A stretch of 64,000 nt of DNA from Rhodoflexus caldus (GTDB taxonomy: Bacteria; Bacteroidota; Bacteroidia; Cytophagales; Thermoflexibacteraceae). A program made the translations under genes and the position numbers. The stretch lies in the NCBI RefSeq assembly GCF_021206925.1, contig NZ_JAJPRF010000002.1:248001-312000 (forward strand), written 5' to 3'. Below the pieces are notes generated by a model that was not told the origin of the DNA, searched no databases, and was given only the letters and a program-made list of their open reading frames with translations. This document shows, piece after piece, positions 1 through 8,135 of this stretch (the stretch's first letter is position 1; each line of letters starts with the position of its first letter).

Positions 1-97
1 AGATTTCTATGAAGAAGATTTTGATTTGGAAGAAGACTTTGACGACGAAGACTTCGAGGATGACTTTGGTGCAGGCGGTTGGGACGACAAGTTCTAA
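1..97 (+). CDS. C-terminal tail of an acidic protein (5' end outside window)
   Basis: An open frame enters from the left edge (first full codon at base 2) and stops with TAA at 95-97. The visible 31 residues are very rich in Asp, Glu and Phe and finish GAGGWDDKF. Such a tail suggests an intrinsically disordered acidic C-terminus, but the family cannot be recognised from it. A clear terminator follows at 131-170, so this is the end of a transcription unit separate from hisS. Confidence 0.6.
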   Translation, partial: DFYEEDFDLEEDFDDEDFEDDFGAGGWDDKF

Positions 98-130
98 TAA
101 CCTTCTCTGCTGATAAAATTCTTTTTACAA

Positions 131-170
131 GAGTTTCAGGCTTTGTTAAGCTTGAAACTCTCTTTTATTT
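131..170 (+). terminator. Rho-independent terminator after the acidic-tail gene
   Basis: Bases 131-143 pair with 148-160 (GAGTTTCAGGCTT with AAGCTTGAAACTC, one G:T pair) around a 4-base loop TGTT, followed by the T-rich tract TCTTTTATTT. Confidence 0.85.
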
Positions 171-195
171 CAATGATTAGCAAAACTTATTCACA

Positions 196-1536
196 ATGAG
201 CCAAAAGCCGGGTATCCCCAAAGGAACACGCGATTTTACACCGGAAGTTCTCCTGAAAAGAAACTATATATTTGATACAATTAAGCGTACTTTTTCCCGA
301 TTCGGGTTTGCTCCCATTGAAACGCCCGTAATGGAAAACCTCAGCACGCTAACCGGTAAATACGGAGAGGAAGGCGACCAGTTGCTTTTTAAAGTCCTCA
401 ATTCGGGCGATTTTCTTAAAGATTTAGACCGCAACGAAACTGATTATAAAAAGGTAACACCCAAAATCAGTGAGAAAGGTTTGCGCTATGACCTGACCAT
501 CCCTTTTGCCCGCTATGTGGTCATGCATCGCAACGATATTGTTTTCCCTTTTAAACGCTACCAAATTCAACCGGTGTGGCGTGCCGACCGCCCCCAAAAA
601 GGACGCTATCGGGAGTTTTATCAGTGCGATGCAGATGTAATCGGTTCAGAATCTTTGCTTTATGAGGCAGAATTATTGCTCATCTACGACGAGGTATTTA
701 CTGCCTTGCAGCTTCCGGTACGCATTAAAATGAACAACCGCAAAATTCTGCAAGGGCTTGCAGAAGTAATTGGCCAGCCGGACAAACTGACCGACATTAC
801 GGTTGCCATTGACAAATTAGATAAAATCGGAGAAGAGGGCGTACAAAAAGAATTACAGGCGCGTGAAGTTTCCGAACAAGGTATCCGACAAATTATGCAA
901 TATTTGAAAATACCTTTTACCGATTTGGAAGCATTCATGCAAAGCAGTGAGGCAGGGAAAAAGGGTATTGAAGAAATCAGAGAGGTGCAGGCTTTTCTTG
1001 CAAAAACGCCCTTGAAAAATGAATTGGCAGTGGACGTAACGCTCGCACGCGGACTTAATTATTATACAGGCTGCATTTTTGAGGTGCAGGCACTGGGCGT
1101 GCAAATGGGCAGCATCGGCGGCGGTGGCCGATATGACAACCTGACAGGCAGCTTTGGTATGCCGGGGATGTCGGGTGTTGGTATTTCTTTCGGTGCAGAA
1201 CGTATTTATGACGTGTTGGAAGAGCTGCAACTTTTCCCCGACAGCAGTGGCGCAGGCGTGCAATTGCTGTTTGCCTGTTTTGATAAAGATGCACAGTTTT
1301 TTGCAATGCCGCTGCTGCAAAAGGTACGTCAGGCAGGCATTAATGCCGAAGTATATCCCGAGCCGGTTAAAATGAAGAAGCAGTTGGAGTATGCAGACCG
1401 CAAGAAAGTTAATCACGTAGCCATTGTAGGTTCTGATGAGATGACTACGGGAGTACTGACTGTCAAAAATTTGCAAAGCGGCGAGCAACAAAAATTAACT
1501 ATTGAGGCGCTCATTGACTTTTTGAGCGGGCAATAA
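196..1536 (+). CDS. hisS: Histidyl-tRNA synthetase
   Basis: Charges tRNA-His with histidine in the cytosol. The 446-residue protein has the class II core: the GLRYDLTIPFARYV stretch near residues 95-108, motif 2 in the region YQIQPVWRADRPQKGRYREF (122-141), the histidine-specific LARGLNYYTG (283-292) followed by GGGGRYDNL (308-316), and motif 3 near 324-341. Residues from about 355 form the C-terminal anticodon-binding (HGTP) domain. The length is usual for the longer bacterial HisS forms. The ATG at 196 directly precedes the typical N-terminus PGIPKGTRDF. The last 42 bases overlap the 3' end of the convergent glycosyltransferase gene on the other strand. Confidence 0.97.
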   Translation: MSQKPGIPKGTRDFTPEVLLKRNYIFDTIKRTFSRFGFAPIETPVMENLSTLTGKYGEEGDQLLFKVLNSGDFLKDLDRNETDYKKVTPKISEKGLRYDLTIPFARYVVMHRNDIVFPFKRYQIQPVWRADRPQKGRYREFYQCDADVIGSESLLYEAELLLIYDEVFTALQLPVRIKMNNRKILQGLAEVIGQPDKLTDITVAIDKLDKIGEEGVQKELQAREVSEQGIRQIMQYLKIPFTDLEAFMQSSEAGKKGIEEIREVQAFLAKTPLKNELAVDVTLARGLNYYTGCIFEVQALGVQMGSIGGGGRYDNLTGSFGMPGMSGVGISFGAERIYDVLEELQLFPDSSGAGVQLLFACFDKDAQFFAMPLLQKVRQAGINAEVYPEPVKMKKQLEYADRKKVNHVAIVGSDEMTTGVLTVKNLQSGEQQKLTIEALIDFLSGQ

Positions 1537-2646
1537 GCCAAGCAGTTGCTCTGTAAAATAAGGCCACTCGTATTTTTTCTTTTCCTCCGCAATATTTTCC
1601 GCAAACTGTTGTTCACGCATGTTGTCATAAAAATCAACAAGAGCGTCAGCAACGGCTTGCGGGCTTATGGCGGTTACATAACCCACCTTGCCGTGAGGAA
1701 CAATCTCTGAAAGCCCGCCCACATCTGTTACCAATATGGGGCGATTGAAATGATAGGCTATCTGGGTTACTCCGCTCTGGGTGGCAGTCTTGTAAGGTTG
1801 CGCCACGATATCGGCAGCACAAAAATAGGCAGCAACTTCTCCCTGTGGTACAAAATGCCAATGAGCACGCACACGACTTTCTAACTGCAATTGCGCAATT
1901 TGCTGTTGGTACTTCGCCAAATCTTCGTAGGGTTCGCCTGCAATAATTAACTGAACGTTGCGCGTTTGCAGTCGTTGGTCTGCCATAGCAGCCAGCAGAA
2001 TATCCAGCCCTTTGTATGCCCTGATTAGGCCGAAAAAAAGCACATAATGTGCGTCTGCCTGTAAACCAAGTTGCCAACGTGCCTGCTGCTTATCAATGGC
2101 TTCACCGTAGGAATCATACAAAGGATGCGGGGCATATACGACAGGTTTGACGGGTTCAAAACGCCGCAGGTCGTACATGACCGATTTGGACATGACCAGA
2201 AAAGCATCGCAGGCGTGCAGAAAGTAACGGGTCAGTGCGGCATCACCCATCCTTTTTTCATGCGGGATGATATTGTCCGTAATGGCAATGACAGGTACAC
2301 CTGAGCGGCGTAAAATACGCGCCACAGTCCCCAGACAAGGCGCCATTAGGGGCAACCAAAAGCGAAAAACGGCTAAATCGTATTTTTGAGCGGCATACTT
2401 TTTACCTATACGCCACCAGTTAAGCGGATTCAGCGAATGTAGCTCCGTGTGAATGTGCAAATGTGCAGGCGGTTCGTCATTGCTAAACTGCGAAGTACCG
2501 GGAAACAGAAAGTCGGGATACTGATAAGCAAAGCTCAGTATTTCCACAGTATGCCCTTCGCTTTGCAATGCCGCTGCCAAACGCTCATTTAATGCGGCAA
2601 TTCCTCCCCGAAGCGGGTGTGCCGGCCCTACTATCAATATTCGCAT
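1495..2646 (-). CDS. Glycosyltransferase, GT4 family
   Basis: Predicted cytosolic or membrane-associated GT-B glycosyltransferase of 383 residues. The N-terminus MRILIVGPAHPLRGGIAALN is the usual first Rossmann strand plus glycine-rich loop of GT4 enzymes. The C-terminal half has the nucleotide-sugar side: LFFGLIRAYKGLDILL, then VAQPYKTATQSGVTQIAYHF, the region of the E-x7-E-like donor-site motif. Donor and acceptor cannot be told from sequence. The ATG at 2646 is preferred over a TTG two codons upstream. It lies 8 bases after the dnaA stop on the same strand, so the two may be cotranscribed. Its 3' end overlaps hisS by 42 bases. Confidence 0.88.
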   Translation of the reverse strand: MRILIVGPAHPLRGGIAALNERLAAALQSEGHTVEILSFAYQYPDFLFPGTSQFSNDEPPAHLHIHTELHSLNPLNWWRIGKKYAAQKYDLAVFRFWLPLMAPCLGTVARILRRSGVPVIAITDNIIPHEKRMGDAALTRYFLHACDAFLVMSKSVMYDLRRFEPVKPVVYAPHPLYDSYGEAIDKQQARWQLGLQADAHYVLFFGLIRAYKGLDILLAAMADQRLQTRNVQLIIAGEPYEDLAKYQQQIAQLQLESRVRAHWHFVPQGEVAAYFCAADIVAQPYKTATQSGVTQIAYHFNRPILVTDVGGLSEIVPHGKVGYVTAISPQAVADALVDFYDNMREQQFAENIAEEKKKYEWPYFTEQLLGLLPAQKVNERLNS

Positions 2647-2654
2647 GGACAAAA

Positions 2655-4172
2655 TTAGCGCAGGTTGCTAAGTTTTGCTTTCAGCGCGCCAATCAGCTTC
2701 CGATAGGTCTCGTCTTTTTGCATCTTCTTATCAACCGCTTTGCAAGCATGCGAAATAGCGCTTTGGTCTTTGCCGCCAAACTGGGAAGCAATTACTTTAT
2801 TGGAAACATCGCTGAATTGCGCACACAAATACATGGCTATTTGTCGGGGAACTGCCAACTCCGGCTTACGCGATGAAGAAAACAGGTCGCTCACTTTGAG
2901 GTAGTAATGCTCGGCAACCATCTGCTGAATTTGTGCTACGCTGAAGCGCTTTTCGCTCAATTCCTCCGCAGTATTGCACAGTTTAGATACGACCGATTTG
3001 GCAAGTTCTAGTGTAAGCGCTGACTTGCCGATGGTATAATGCAGCGCAAGAGTCGTTGCCACACTTTCCAAAGTGCGGATATTGTCTGTAACGTGTTGCG
3101 CCAAAAAGTCCACCACATCATCGGACACCTGAATCCCTTGTGCATTGAGTTTGGTTTGTACAATAGCAGTACGGGTTTGATAATCAGGCACTTGCAAGTC
3201 TATGGTTGCACCCCACTTAAAGCGCGACAATAGGCGATCCATTAACCCTTTGATGTCTTTGGGTGCGCAGTCGCTGGACATGATAATCTGCTTGCCGTTC
3301 TGGTGCAAATGATTGAAAATATGGAAAAACTGTTCCTGACTTTTGTCTTTGCCTGCAAAAAACTGCACATCGTCAATAATCAGTGTATCGGCTTTCTGAA
3401 ACTGTCCGACAAAACGGCGCACTTCGCCCAATTTCAGGGCATCAACAAATTGGGCGATAAAATCTTCCGACGTGATGTACAATATTTGATGGCGCGGATG
3501 AAGGCGCTGAATTTCGTTGCCGATTGCCTGAATCAGGTGGGTTTTGCCCAAGCCGACACCCGAATACACCAAAAACGGATTGAACGAGGTAAATCCGGGT
3601 TTGCTGGCAACGGACATACCGGCGGCGCGTGCCAAGCGGTTGCACTCGCCTTCTATGAAATTGGAAAAAGTATAACGCGGGTTGAGATTTGAGTCAAATA
3701 GTTCTTTGCCTCCGCCTGAAACAACTACTCCCTGCCCCATTGAGTTGCGCAAAGGGCGCTGTGCAGGCGGTGCCTGTATATTTTGAGGAATGTTTAGGGT
3801 ATAGGGTTGCTTACCATTGTTTTGGTCTACCACAATGGAGTACTCTAACTTGCCTTGCAGCCCCAAAATCTGCACAATGGCACGTTTCAAAATATGCACG
3901 TAGTGTTCTTCAAGCCATTCATAGAAAAAATGGTTGGGCACCTGTATAACAAGCACATTGTCGGTCAGTTGAATGGGGACAATGGGTTGAAACCATGTTT
4001 GAAATGCCTGCTCGCCAACGGCAGGAATAATCAGCGACAGGCACTGTTGCCATGCTGTTACGTGATCCTGCTGTTTGTTCGCCGCAGTAGTGTTGGGCAC
4101 CGTCGCTACCGATGGCTTTTTCAGGTCAATCATTGCTTGTTCGTTTTCGTAATTTAAACTGTCAGACACCAT
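2655..4172 (-). CDS. dnaA: Chromosomal replication initiator protein DnaA
   Basis: Binds and melts the replication origin as an ATP-dependent oligomer. The protein is about 505 residues from the ATG at 4172; a second ATG at 4133 would also preserve domain I. Domain I appears as WQQCLSLIIP...FQTWFQPI, followed by a Pro/Gln-rich linker. The AAA+ domain has Walker A GVGLGKTH near residue 207 and Walker B LIIDDVQF near 266. Domain IV carries the DNA-binding helix-turn-helix with VPRQIAMYL and the signature GGKDQSAISHACK. The neighbours are a glycosyltransferase and a secreted protein rather than dnaN or recF, so this is not the classical origin gene order. No convincing DnaA boxes are seen in the adjacent intergenic region. 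Confidence 0.97.
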   Translation of the reverse strand: MVSDSLNYENEQAMIDLKKPSVATVPNTTAANKQQDHVTAWQQCLSLIIPAVGEQAFQTWFQPIVPIQLTDNVLVIQVPNHFFYEWLEEHYVHILKRAIVQILGLQGKLEYSIVVDQNNGKQPYTLNIPQNIQAPPAQRPLRNSMGQGVVVSGGGKELFDSNLNPRYTFSNFIEGECNRLARAAGMSVASKPGFTSFNPFLVYSGVGLGKTHLIQAIGNEIQRLHPRHQILYITSEDFIAQFVDALKLGEVRRFVGQFQKADTLIIDDVQFFAGKDKSQEQFFHIFNHLHQNGKQIIMSSDCAPKDIKGLMDRLLSRFKWGATIDLQVPDYQTRTAIVQTKLNAQGIQVSDDVVDFLAQHVTDNIRTLESVATTLALHYTIGKSALTLELAKSVVSKLCNTAEELSEKRFSVAQIQQMVAEHYYLKVSDLFSSSRKPELAVPRQIAMYLCAQFSDVSNKVIASQFGGKDQSAISHACKAVDKKMQKDETYRKLIGALKAKLSNLR

Positions 4173-4460
4173 TTTCAGAGCGCAAAAAGTATTCAAGGCT
4201 TGCTTTTATGCAAGCTCTATAAAGGGTAAACACATCAATTTTGTTATGTCAAAATGCACTGAAAGTGCATTTTGTTAAAGATTAGCAAAAGGTTCTAAAT
4301 GCCTTTTGCCCCGCTGTATTGAACGACAGGGGAAACAAAAGTGAAGCAAAAAAACTGAAAAAAAAAATTCGGAAAACCCTTGACACGTTCAGAAAGGGCT
4401 GCAAGCGAGGTCTCAAAAAAAAATATTTTTCACCCCGAAAGTTTGCATTTTTCCCAAAAA
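4173..4460. other. A-tract-rich intergenic region upstream of dnaA
   Basis: 288 bases without a gene. It contains a perfect 10-bp inverted repeat (4251-4260 with 4264-4273, spacer GAA) and several A-runs between about 4325 and 4435. I looked for TTATNCACA-type DnaA boxes on both strands and found none. It could hold the dnaA promoter, but no clean TAnnTTTG box is present; the closest is TACTTTTTG, just upstream of the 4172 start. Confidence 0.5.
4251..4273. terminator. Inverted repeat, possible terminator for the T9SS protein gene
   Basis: AAAATGCACT pairs perfectly with AGTGCATTTT around a 3-base spacer. It lies 188 bases downstream of the minus-strand gene ending at 4461 and about 80 bases upstream of dnaA. 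The stem is AT-rich and ends in T4, so it may be a weak bidirectional terminator or an operator for dnaA. Confidence 0.4.
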
Positions 4461-6374
4461 TTACTGCTTCCGAAGAGCCAATTTTACAATTTTTGTATGT
4501 TGCTCATTTACAAGGTAAAGCATATAAATGCCGTCGGGATAGCCTTCCAGCGATATATTTTGGAAATTCTCGGCGCGCTCCGGTGTTTTTTGCAAAATCA
4601 GTCGGCCTTGCAAATCGTACACTGCAACTTGCCGAACATTGCCTTTGATAGTAAAAGTACCGGCCGAAGGGTTCGGATATACTACGGGGTTAAATACATT
4701 TAACTGATTTTCGGGTAGGCTTGTAACAAGGTCTTCGGCAAAAACAGGGCGAAGCATAATGCTTCCTTTCAGTCGTGTATTTCGCTCCCATTTGTTGGCA
4801 ACATTCACCCATATTTCGCTGCCTGAGTCCGTATTTCGGTCAAAGCCGAGGGTGAGCGGCTTATCGCTCAACTGCTCAACACCTATAAAAAACGTGCCTT
4901 GCAAAGGAATGCGCCGCGATAGCGGAATCCGAATAAACTTGTTGAGGCTGTCGGAGTAGCTTACGAAAGTATTCTGTACCAGTAAAATAGAATCGCGTGC
5001 TCCCCCACCCTGTTCGTCCAATCGTTTCCATATACGCAGGTTGTAGGTTTCGCCCTGCAAATTGGTCAGTATGGGCACGAAATAAATATCTATGTGCGAA
5101 ATGGCAGCTTGTGTATTGAGCTCGTAGCGATAAGCCAATTTGCCAAATCGTTGATTAAATGATATGGCAAACTCGGCGCTGCCGTCATCGTAGGCGTAAA
5201 AATCGTCAAGAACGGTCAATTGGCTCAGCGTATCATTGTTGCGAAAATTGATAGGCGGCACCAAGTCATCACGTTCGCCCGTGTTAAGTCGGAAAGTTGT
5301 TTCCAGCAACAATTTGCGCTGATTGAGCGGAAGCACCACAGGCGGCCGTTTACCTACCCCCCTATTTACTGCCCCGACCAGTAAATTGCGGCGAAACTCA
5401 CCGATGATGGCGGTTGTATCGGCAAGCAAGCCCAAGTCGCGTCCGCTGATTTTATCTTTCAACACCGCATCGTAGGAAAACACATTAAAACGGCGGTCTA
5501 AATTGCTGACCGAAAGAAACAGCGAATCCGCAATTTCGGCCTGCGGGTTCTGGATAAACTGCCGCATAGGCATTGCGCTGTAACGTTTCAGAAAGCGACC
5601 TTTGATACCGTTTGCTGCAATATCGAGCAGGGAGTTGTCTGCGGCACTTCTATTTTTGTTAATGTAGATATAATCTACATGCCAAGTATCAAATGCTCCG
5701 GATTGTCTGCCGTAGCGAACAAAGCGAATACGGAAATTTTTATGCAGAAAATTGCTTGTATTGATAGGCAGGATAACGTAGCGGAAGTCTGATGAAGCCG
5801 TTCCGCCATTCTGTTGCCAGCGACGCACCCAATTGTTATTGCGGTCTAAAAAATCTACTGCCAAATAATCCTCTGCATCCGGTCTTTCGCCCAAACCTTC
5901 GGCTTGCCAGAAAAAACTCAGAAATACGTTATCCTGAGGACGCAGCGTGTCTAAGTCTATTCGCTTAGAGGTCAGTTGGTCAGTAATACCTACGGCAAAC
6001 GGATTGGCAAAATCATAAGGTCTCCCATTGGCTGCAATGCCGTCAAAAGTAGCTGCGTTGAACGAAGGCGGGTTGATGGCGATGGTATTATTAACGAAAG
6101 TACCGCCGTTGCGCACCCAGCGCGAGGTGTCGGGCTCATCGGGGCGACCTTTGTGGAGGCCGGCCTTGCCGTTAGTGGAAAAATCATCAAAAAAAGGCAA
6201 TGGCAACCGCGTGGTATCTTCGCCGTTTTCTTCCGTTCTGCCGAAATAGGCAGCATCATAAAGGTAACGATTCTGTTGTGGAGATATTGGAATCAGTTGT
6301 AGCTGACCATGAGCCTCTGTAATTATCAGCCATAAGAAAGTTGCCCATAAGATTGCCTTTTGGTGCATGTGCAT
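4461..6374 (-). CDS. Secreted protein with type IX secretion C-terminal sorting domain
   Basis: A 637-residue protein with an N-terminal signal peptide (hydrophobic WATFLWLIITEAHGQ, cleavage likely after HG). The last 76 residues (from about 562) form a type A T9SS sorting domain: YPNPSAGTF, then VAVYDLQGRLI, then YPDGIYMLYL, and a final KIVKLALRK strand. Such proteins cross the outer membrane through T9SS and are usually anchored at the surface or released. The middle part is beta-rich and has no enzyme motif I recognise; the early PFFDDFST and the following WVRNGGTFVNNT resemble a jelly-roll-like lectin fold, but this is a guess. No adhesin repeats are seen. It is followed by the inverted repeat at 4251-4273. 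Confidence 0.85.
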   Translation of the reverse strand: MHMHQKAILWATFLWLIITEAHGQLQLIPISPQQNRYLYDAAYFGRTEENGEDTTRLPLPFFDDFSTNGKAGLHKGRPDEPDTSRWVRNGGTFVNNTIAINPPSFNAATFDGIAANGRPYDFANPFAVGITDQLTSKRIDLDTLRPQDNVFLSFFWQAEGLGERPDAEDYLAVDFLDRNNNWVRRWQQNGGTASSDFRYVILPINTSNFLHKNFRIRFVRYGRQSGAFDTWHVDYIYINKNRSAADNSLLDIAANGIKGRFLKRYSAMPMRQFIQNPQAEIADSLFLSVSNLDRRFNVFSYDAVLKDKISGRDLGLLADTTAIIGEFRRNLLVGAVNRGVGKRPPVVLPLNQRKLLLETTFRLNTGERDDLVPPINFRNNDTLSQLTVLDDFYAYDDGSAEFAISFNQRFGKLAYRYELNTQAAISHIDIYFVPILTNLQGETYNLRIWKRLDEQGGGARDSILLVQNTFVSYSDSLNKFIRIPLSRRIPLQGTFFIGVEQLSDKPLTLGFDRNTDSGSEIWVNVANKWERNTRLKGSIMLRPVFAEDLVTSLPENQLNVFNPVVYPNPSAGTFTIKGNVRQVAVYDLQGRLILQKTPERAENFQNISLEGYPDGIYMLYLVNEQHTKIVKLALRKQ

Positions 6375-6429
6375 ACTGTAATGAAGGTGTTGTCAGCGTA
6401 GATGTGATGCCATAGGCAGCTTAGGAGAA

Positions 6430-7269
6430 TTAATTATTAAAATCTGTCGGCTCGTTGCCTGTAACCCACAGGTCAATAACCTCACCAGTTTTTACCTTTT
6501 TACCCGGTTCATAGGTCGGTTTTTGTCGGATAACGATGCCTAACTCGCGCCCACCGGCCGACTCATAGATAATATTTCCTACATCTAAGCCCATTCCGCG
6601 CAGCAAAAACTGCACTTCGGCAAGCGGCTTGCCTACCAAATTAGGCAAATCGAAGGAGGTATTGCCAAGCCCATCGCCAACTTCCATATCTATCTTAGAG
6701 CCTTTGGGCAGTAAAAATCCTTCTTCCATTTGTTTTTTGGTGATTTCTTTGCCATTATAGAACAGACGCAATACAACATTGGCTGCTATATCGGGCACAT
6801 ATGTAATTTCTCCTTTCTTAAACCCGTAACTTTCCAGCAATTGCTCGGCTTGTTTGAGAGAATTGTCAATAATATTGGGCACTTGCTCCATCGGCGGACG
6901 GGTCGCATTGATAACCAAGTGAATGCGGCGATTCACTTTTACTTTGGCATTTTTAGCAGGGTCTTGCGAAATAACAGCCAAAGGCGGCAATTTAGGATTG
7001 TAACTTGAGTCTGTTACAATGTAACGCAAATCTCTTTCTTCCAGAAAACTTTCAGCCTGTTGCAAGGTCAGCCCTTCCAAGTCCGGCACGGTAATGCTCT
7101 CCCCATGATTGGTTGTCAGCGGCAGATAAACATAGAAAAACATAACGATGAATAGACCCACGACAACCAAAGCGAGCAATAAGTTACTGATAAGAGCAAC
7201 AGGTGTATTGCTTCGCAAGTCAAACTTGACAATACCTTCTTTCAGTTGTTCTAAAAAAGATTTCCACAT
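6430..7269 (-). CDS. PASTA-domain membrane protein without kinase
   Basis: 279 residues. A short cytosolic N-terminus is followed by one membrane segment (about residues 24-50) and three PASTA repeats in the periplasm (about 57-122, 126-198, 205-272). The repeats start VPDLEGLTLQQAE, VPNIIDNSLKQAE and LPNLVGKPLAEVQ. PASTA domains of Gram-positive kinases bind peptidoglycan fragments; here no kinase or transpeptidase domain is attached, as is common for PASTA-only proteins in Bacteroidota. A cell-wall sensing or divisome role is inference. A good promoter match lies directly at the start codon (7274-7303), suggesting a very short or absent leader. Confidence 0.88.
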   Translation of the reverse strand: MWKSFLEQLKEGIVKFDLRSNTPVALISNLLLALVVVGLFIVMFFYVYLPLTTNHGESITVPDLEGLTLQQAESFLEERDLRYIVTDSSYNPKLPPLAVISQDPAKNAKVKVNRRIHLVINATRPPMEQVPNIIDNSLKQAEQLLESYGFKKGEITYVPDIAANVVLRLFYNGKEITKKQMEEGFLLPKGSKIDMEVGDGLGNTSFDLPNLVGKPLAEVQFLLRGMGLDVGNIIYESAGGRELGIVIRQKPTYEPGKKVKTGEVIDLWVTGNEPTDFNN

Positions 7270-7273
7270 GTTG

Positions 7274-7303
7274 CAAAGCTAAAAACTTGCATCGGTATGG
7301 CAA
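7274..7303 (-). promoter_or_regulatory. Bacteroidota-type promoter of the PASTA gene
   Basis: On the minus strand TTG (7303-7301), 19 bases, then TAGCTTTG (7281-7274), matching the TTG-N17-23-TAnnTTTG consensus. The box ends only 4 bases before the ATG at 7269, so the transcript would have almost no leader. Confidence 0.6.
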
Positions 7304-7332
7304 AATCCTGTAAGATTATCTGTGCTTTCGGC

Positions 7333-7364
7333 TTGCCTCGAGATGGTTTCATTATGTAATTTTG
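7333..7364 (+). promoter_or_regulatory. Bacteroidota-type promoter of the 146-residue gene
   Basis: TTG at 7333-7335, 21 bases, then TAATTTTG at 7357-7364. Transcription would start near 7370, about 12 bases before the ATG. Confidence 0.7.
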
Positions 7365-7382
7365 TACTAATAAAAAAGTACC

Positions 7383-7823
7383 ATGAAAAAAATTTTTGAA
7401 AATTCTTACGCTGAACTTTACGATATCAGTGAAGAAATTCCGCACACCATCTTCGGGTATTGGAAAGGACTTTGGATGTTAGAAGACACGGAAGCCATGC
7501 GCGCACTGCGCTTTCCGTTTGACTATATCAAGGAACATGATATAAAAGTGATGATTACCGACTATCGGTATTTGGATATAGTACCGATTGAAACAGATGA
7601 ATGGTTGCAACGCGAGTGGTTTCCCACGGTAGTAAAAAACGGACTATTAGCGGAAATTGTGATAGACTCTGCAACCTCTGTTTTTGGCAAACTTTCGGTT
7701 GATGTAATGTATGAAAATGTGAATCAGGCCACAGGGCTTTATACACCCATTGTAGGTTCGCTGGAACAGGCGAAAGAATTGGCTCGTAAATTCATAGAGG
7801 ATTTAAAAAAACGGCAGCAGTAA
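7383..7823 (+). CDS. Conserved hypothetical protein, STAS/SpoIIAA-like size
   Basis: 146 residues with no signal peptide or membrane segment. The order of predicted strands and helices, with a Trp-rich start (FGYWKGLWMLEDTEAMRAL) followed by VMITDYRYLDIVP and a C-terminal helix, resembles the SpoIIAA/STAS-like proteins frequent in Cytophagales, but no phosphorylatable Ser motif is seen. Function is unknown. It has its own promoter and is alone on this strand between two minus-strand units. Confidence 0.75.
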   Translation: MKKIFENSYAELYDISEEIPHTIFGYWKGLWMLEDTEAMRALRFPFDYIKEHDIKVMITDYRYLDIVPIETDEWLQREWFPTVVKNGLLAEIVIDSATSVFGKLSVDVMYENVNQATGLYTPIVGSLEQAKELARKFIEDLKKRQQ

Positions 7824-7917
7824 ATTGCTCCAATCTAAAGCAGTCGGTGGTATTTTTGATATGGATTTGCGCTGTTCGTTTACTGTAAAACTCATCAAAT
7901 CGGTATCCTTAAAGCGC

Positions 7918-8121
7918 TTATTTGCCGTATCTCATGCCCCCGCCGCGCACGCTGCGCCCCGTAGACATGAAATAGCTGCCACCTCTGTCTCCTTTCATCT
8001 CAGCGCTTATTTTTTTATCGTTAAGCCCGGAAACACCAAATCCGTTGGCCGATGCGTAATAAATCACGACAAAAACGATTAAAAAACCGACTAAAAGTAC
8101 AAATCTTGTAAACTGTGCCAT
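7918..8121 (-). CDS. Small membrane protein with Gly/Arg-rich tail
   Basis: 67 residues: one N-terminal membrane segment (FVLLVGFLIVFVVIYYASA, about residues 8-26) followed by a soluble tail that ends in Ser, Gly and Arg (STGRSVRGGGMRYGK). Starts with ATG 15 bases after the stop of the DUF4178 gene on the same strand, which argues that it is real and cotranscribed. I know no named family for it; a small partner of the upstream membrane protein is a guess. Confidence 0.6.
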   Translation of the reverse strand: MAQFTRFVLLVGFLIVFVVIYYASANGFGVSGLNDKKISAEMKGDRGGSYFMSTGRSVRGGGMRYGK

Positions 8122-8135
8122 GTGCTGTCAATATT

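Noticed and set aside
853-1491. Long minus-strand frame inside hisS
   Set aside because: It lies opposite a clear synthetase gene, is rich in Cys and His without any domain, and overlaps conserved motifs.
4173-4460. Replication origin
   Set aside because: No DnaA boxes found and dnaN is absent; AT-richness alone is not enough.
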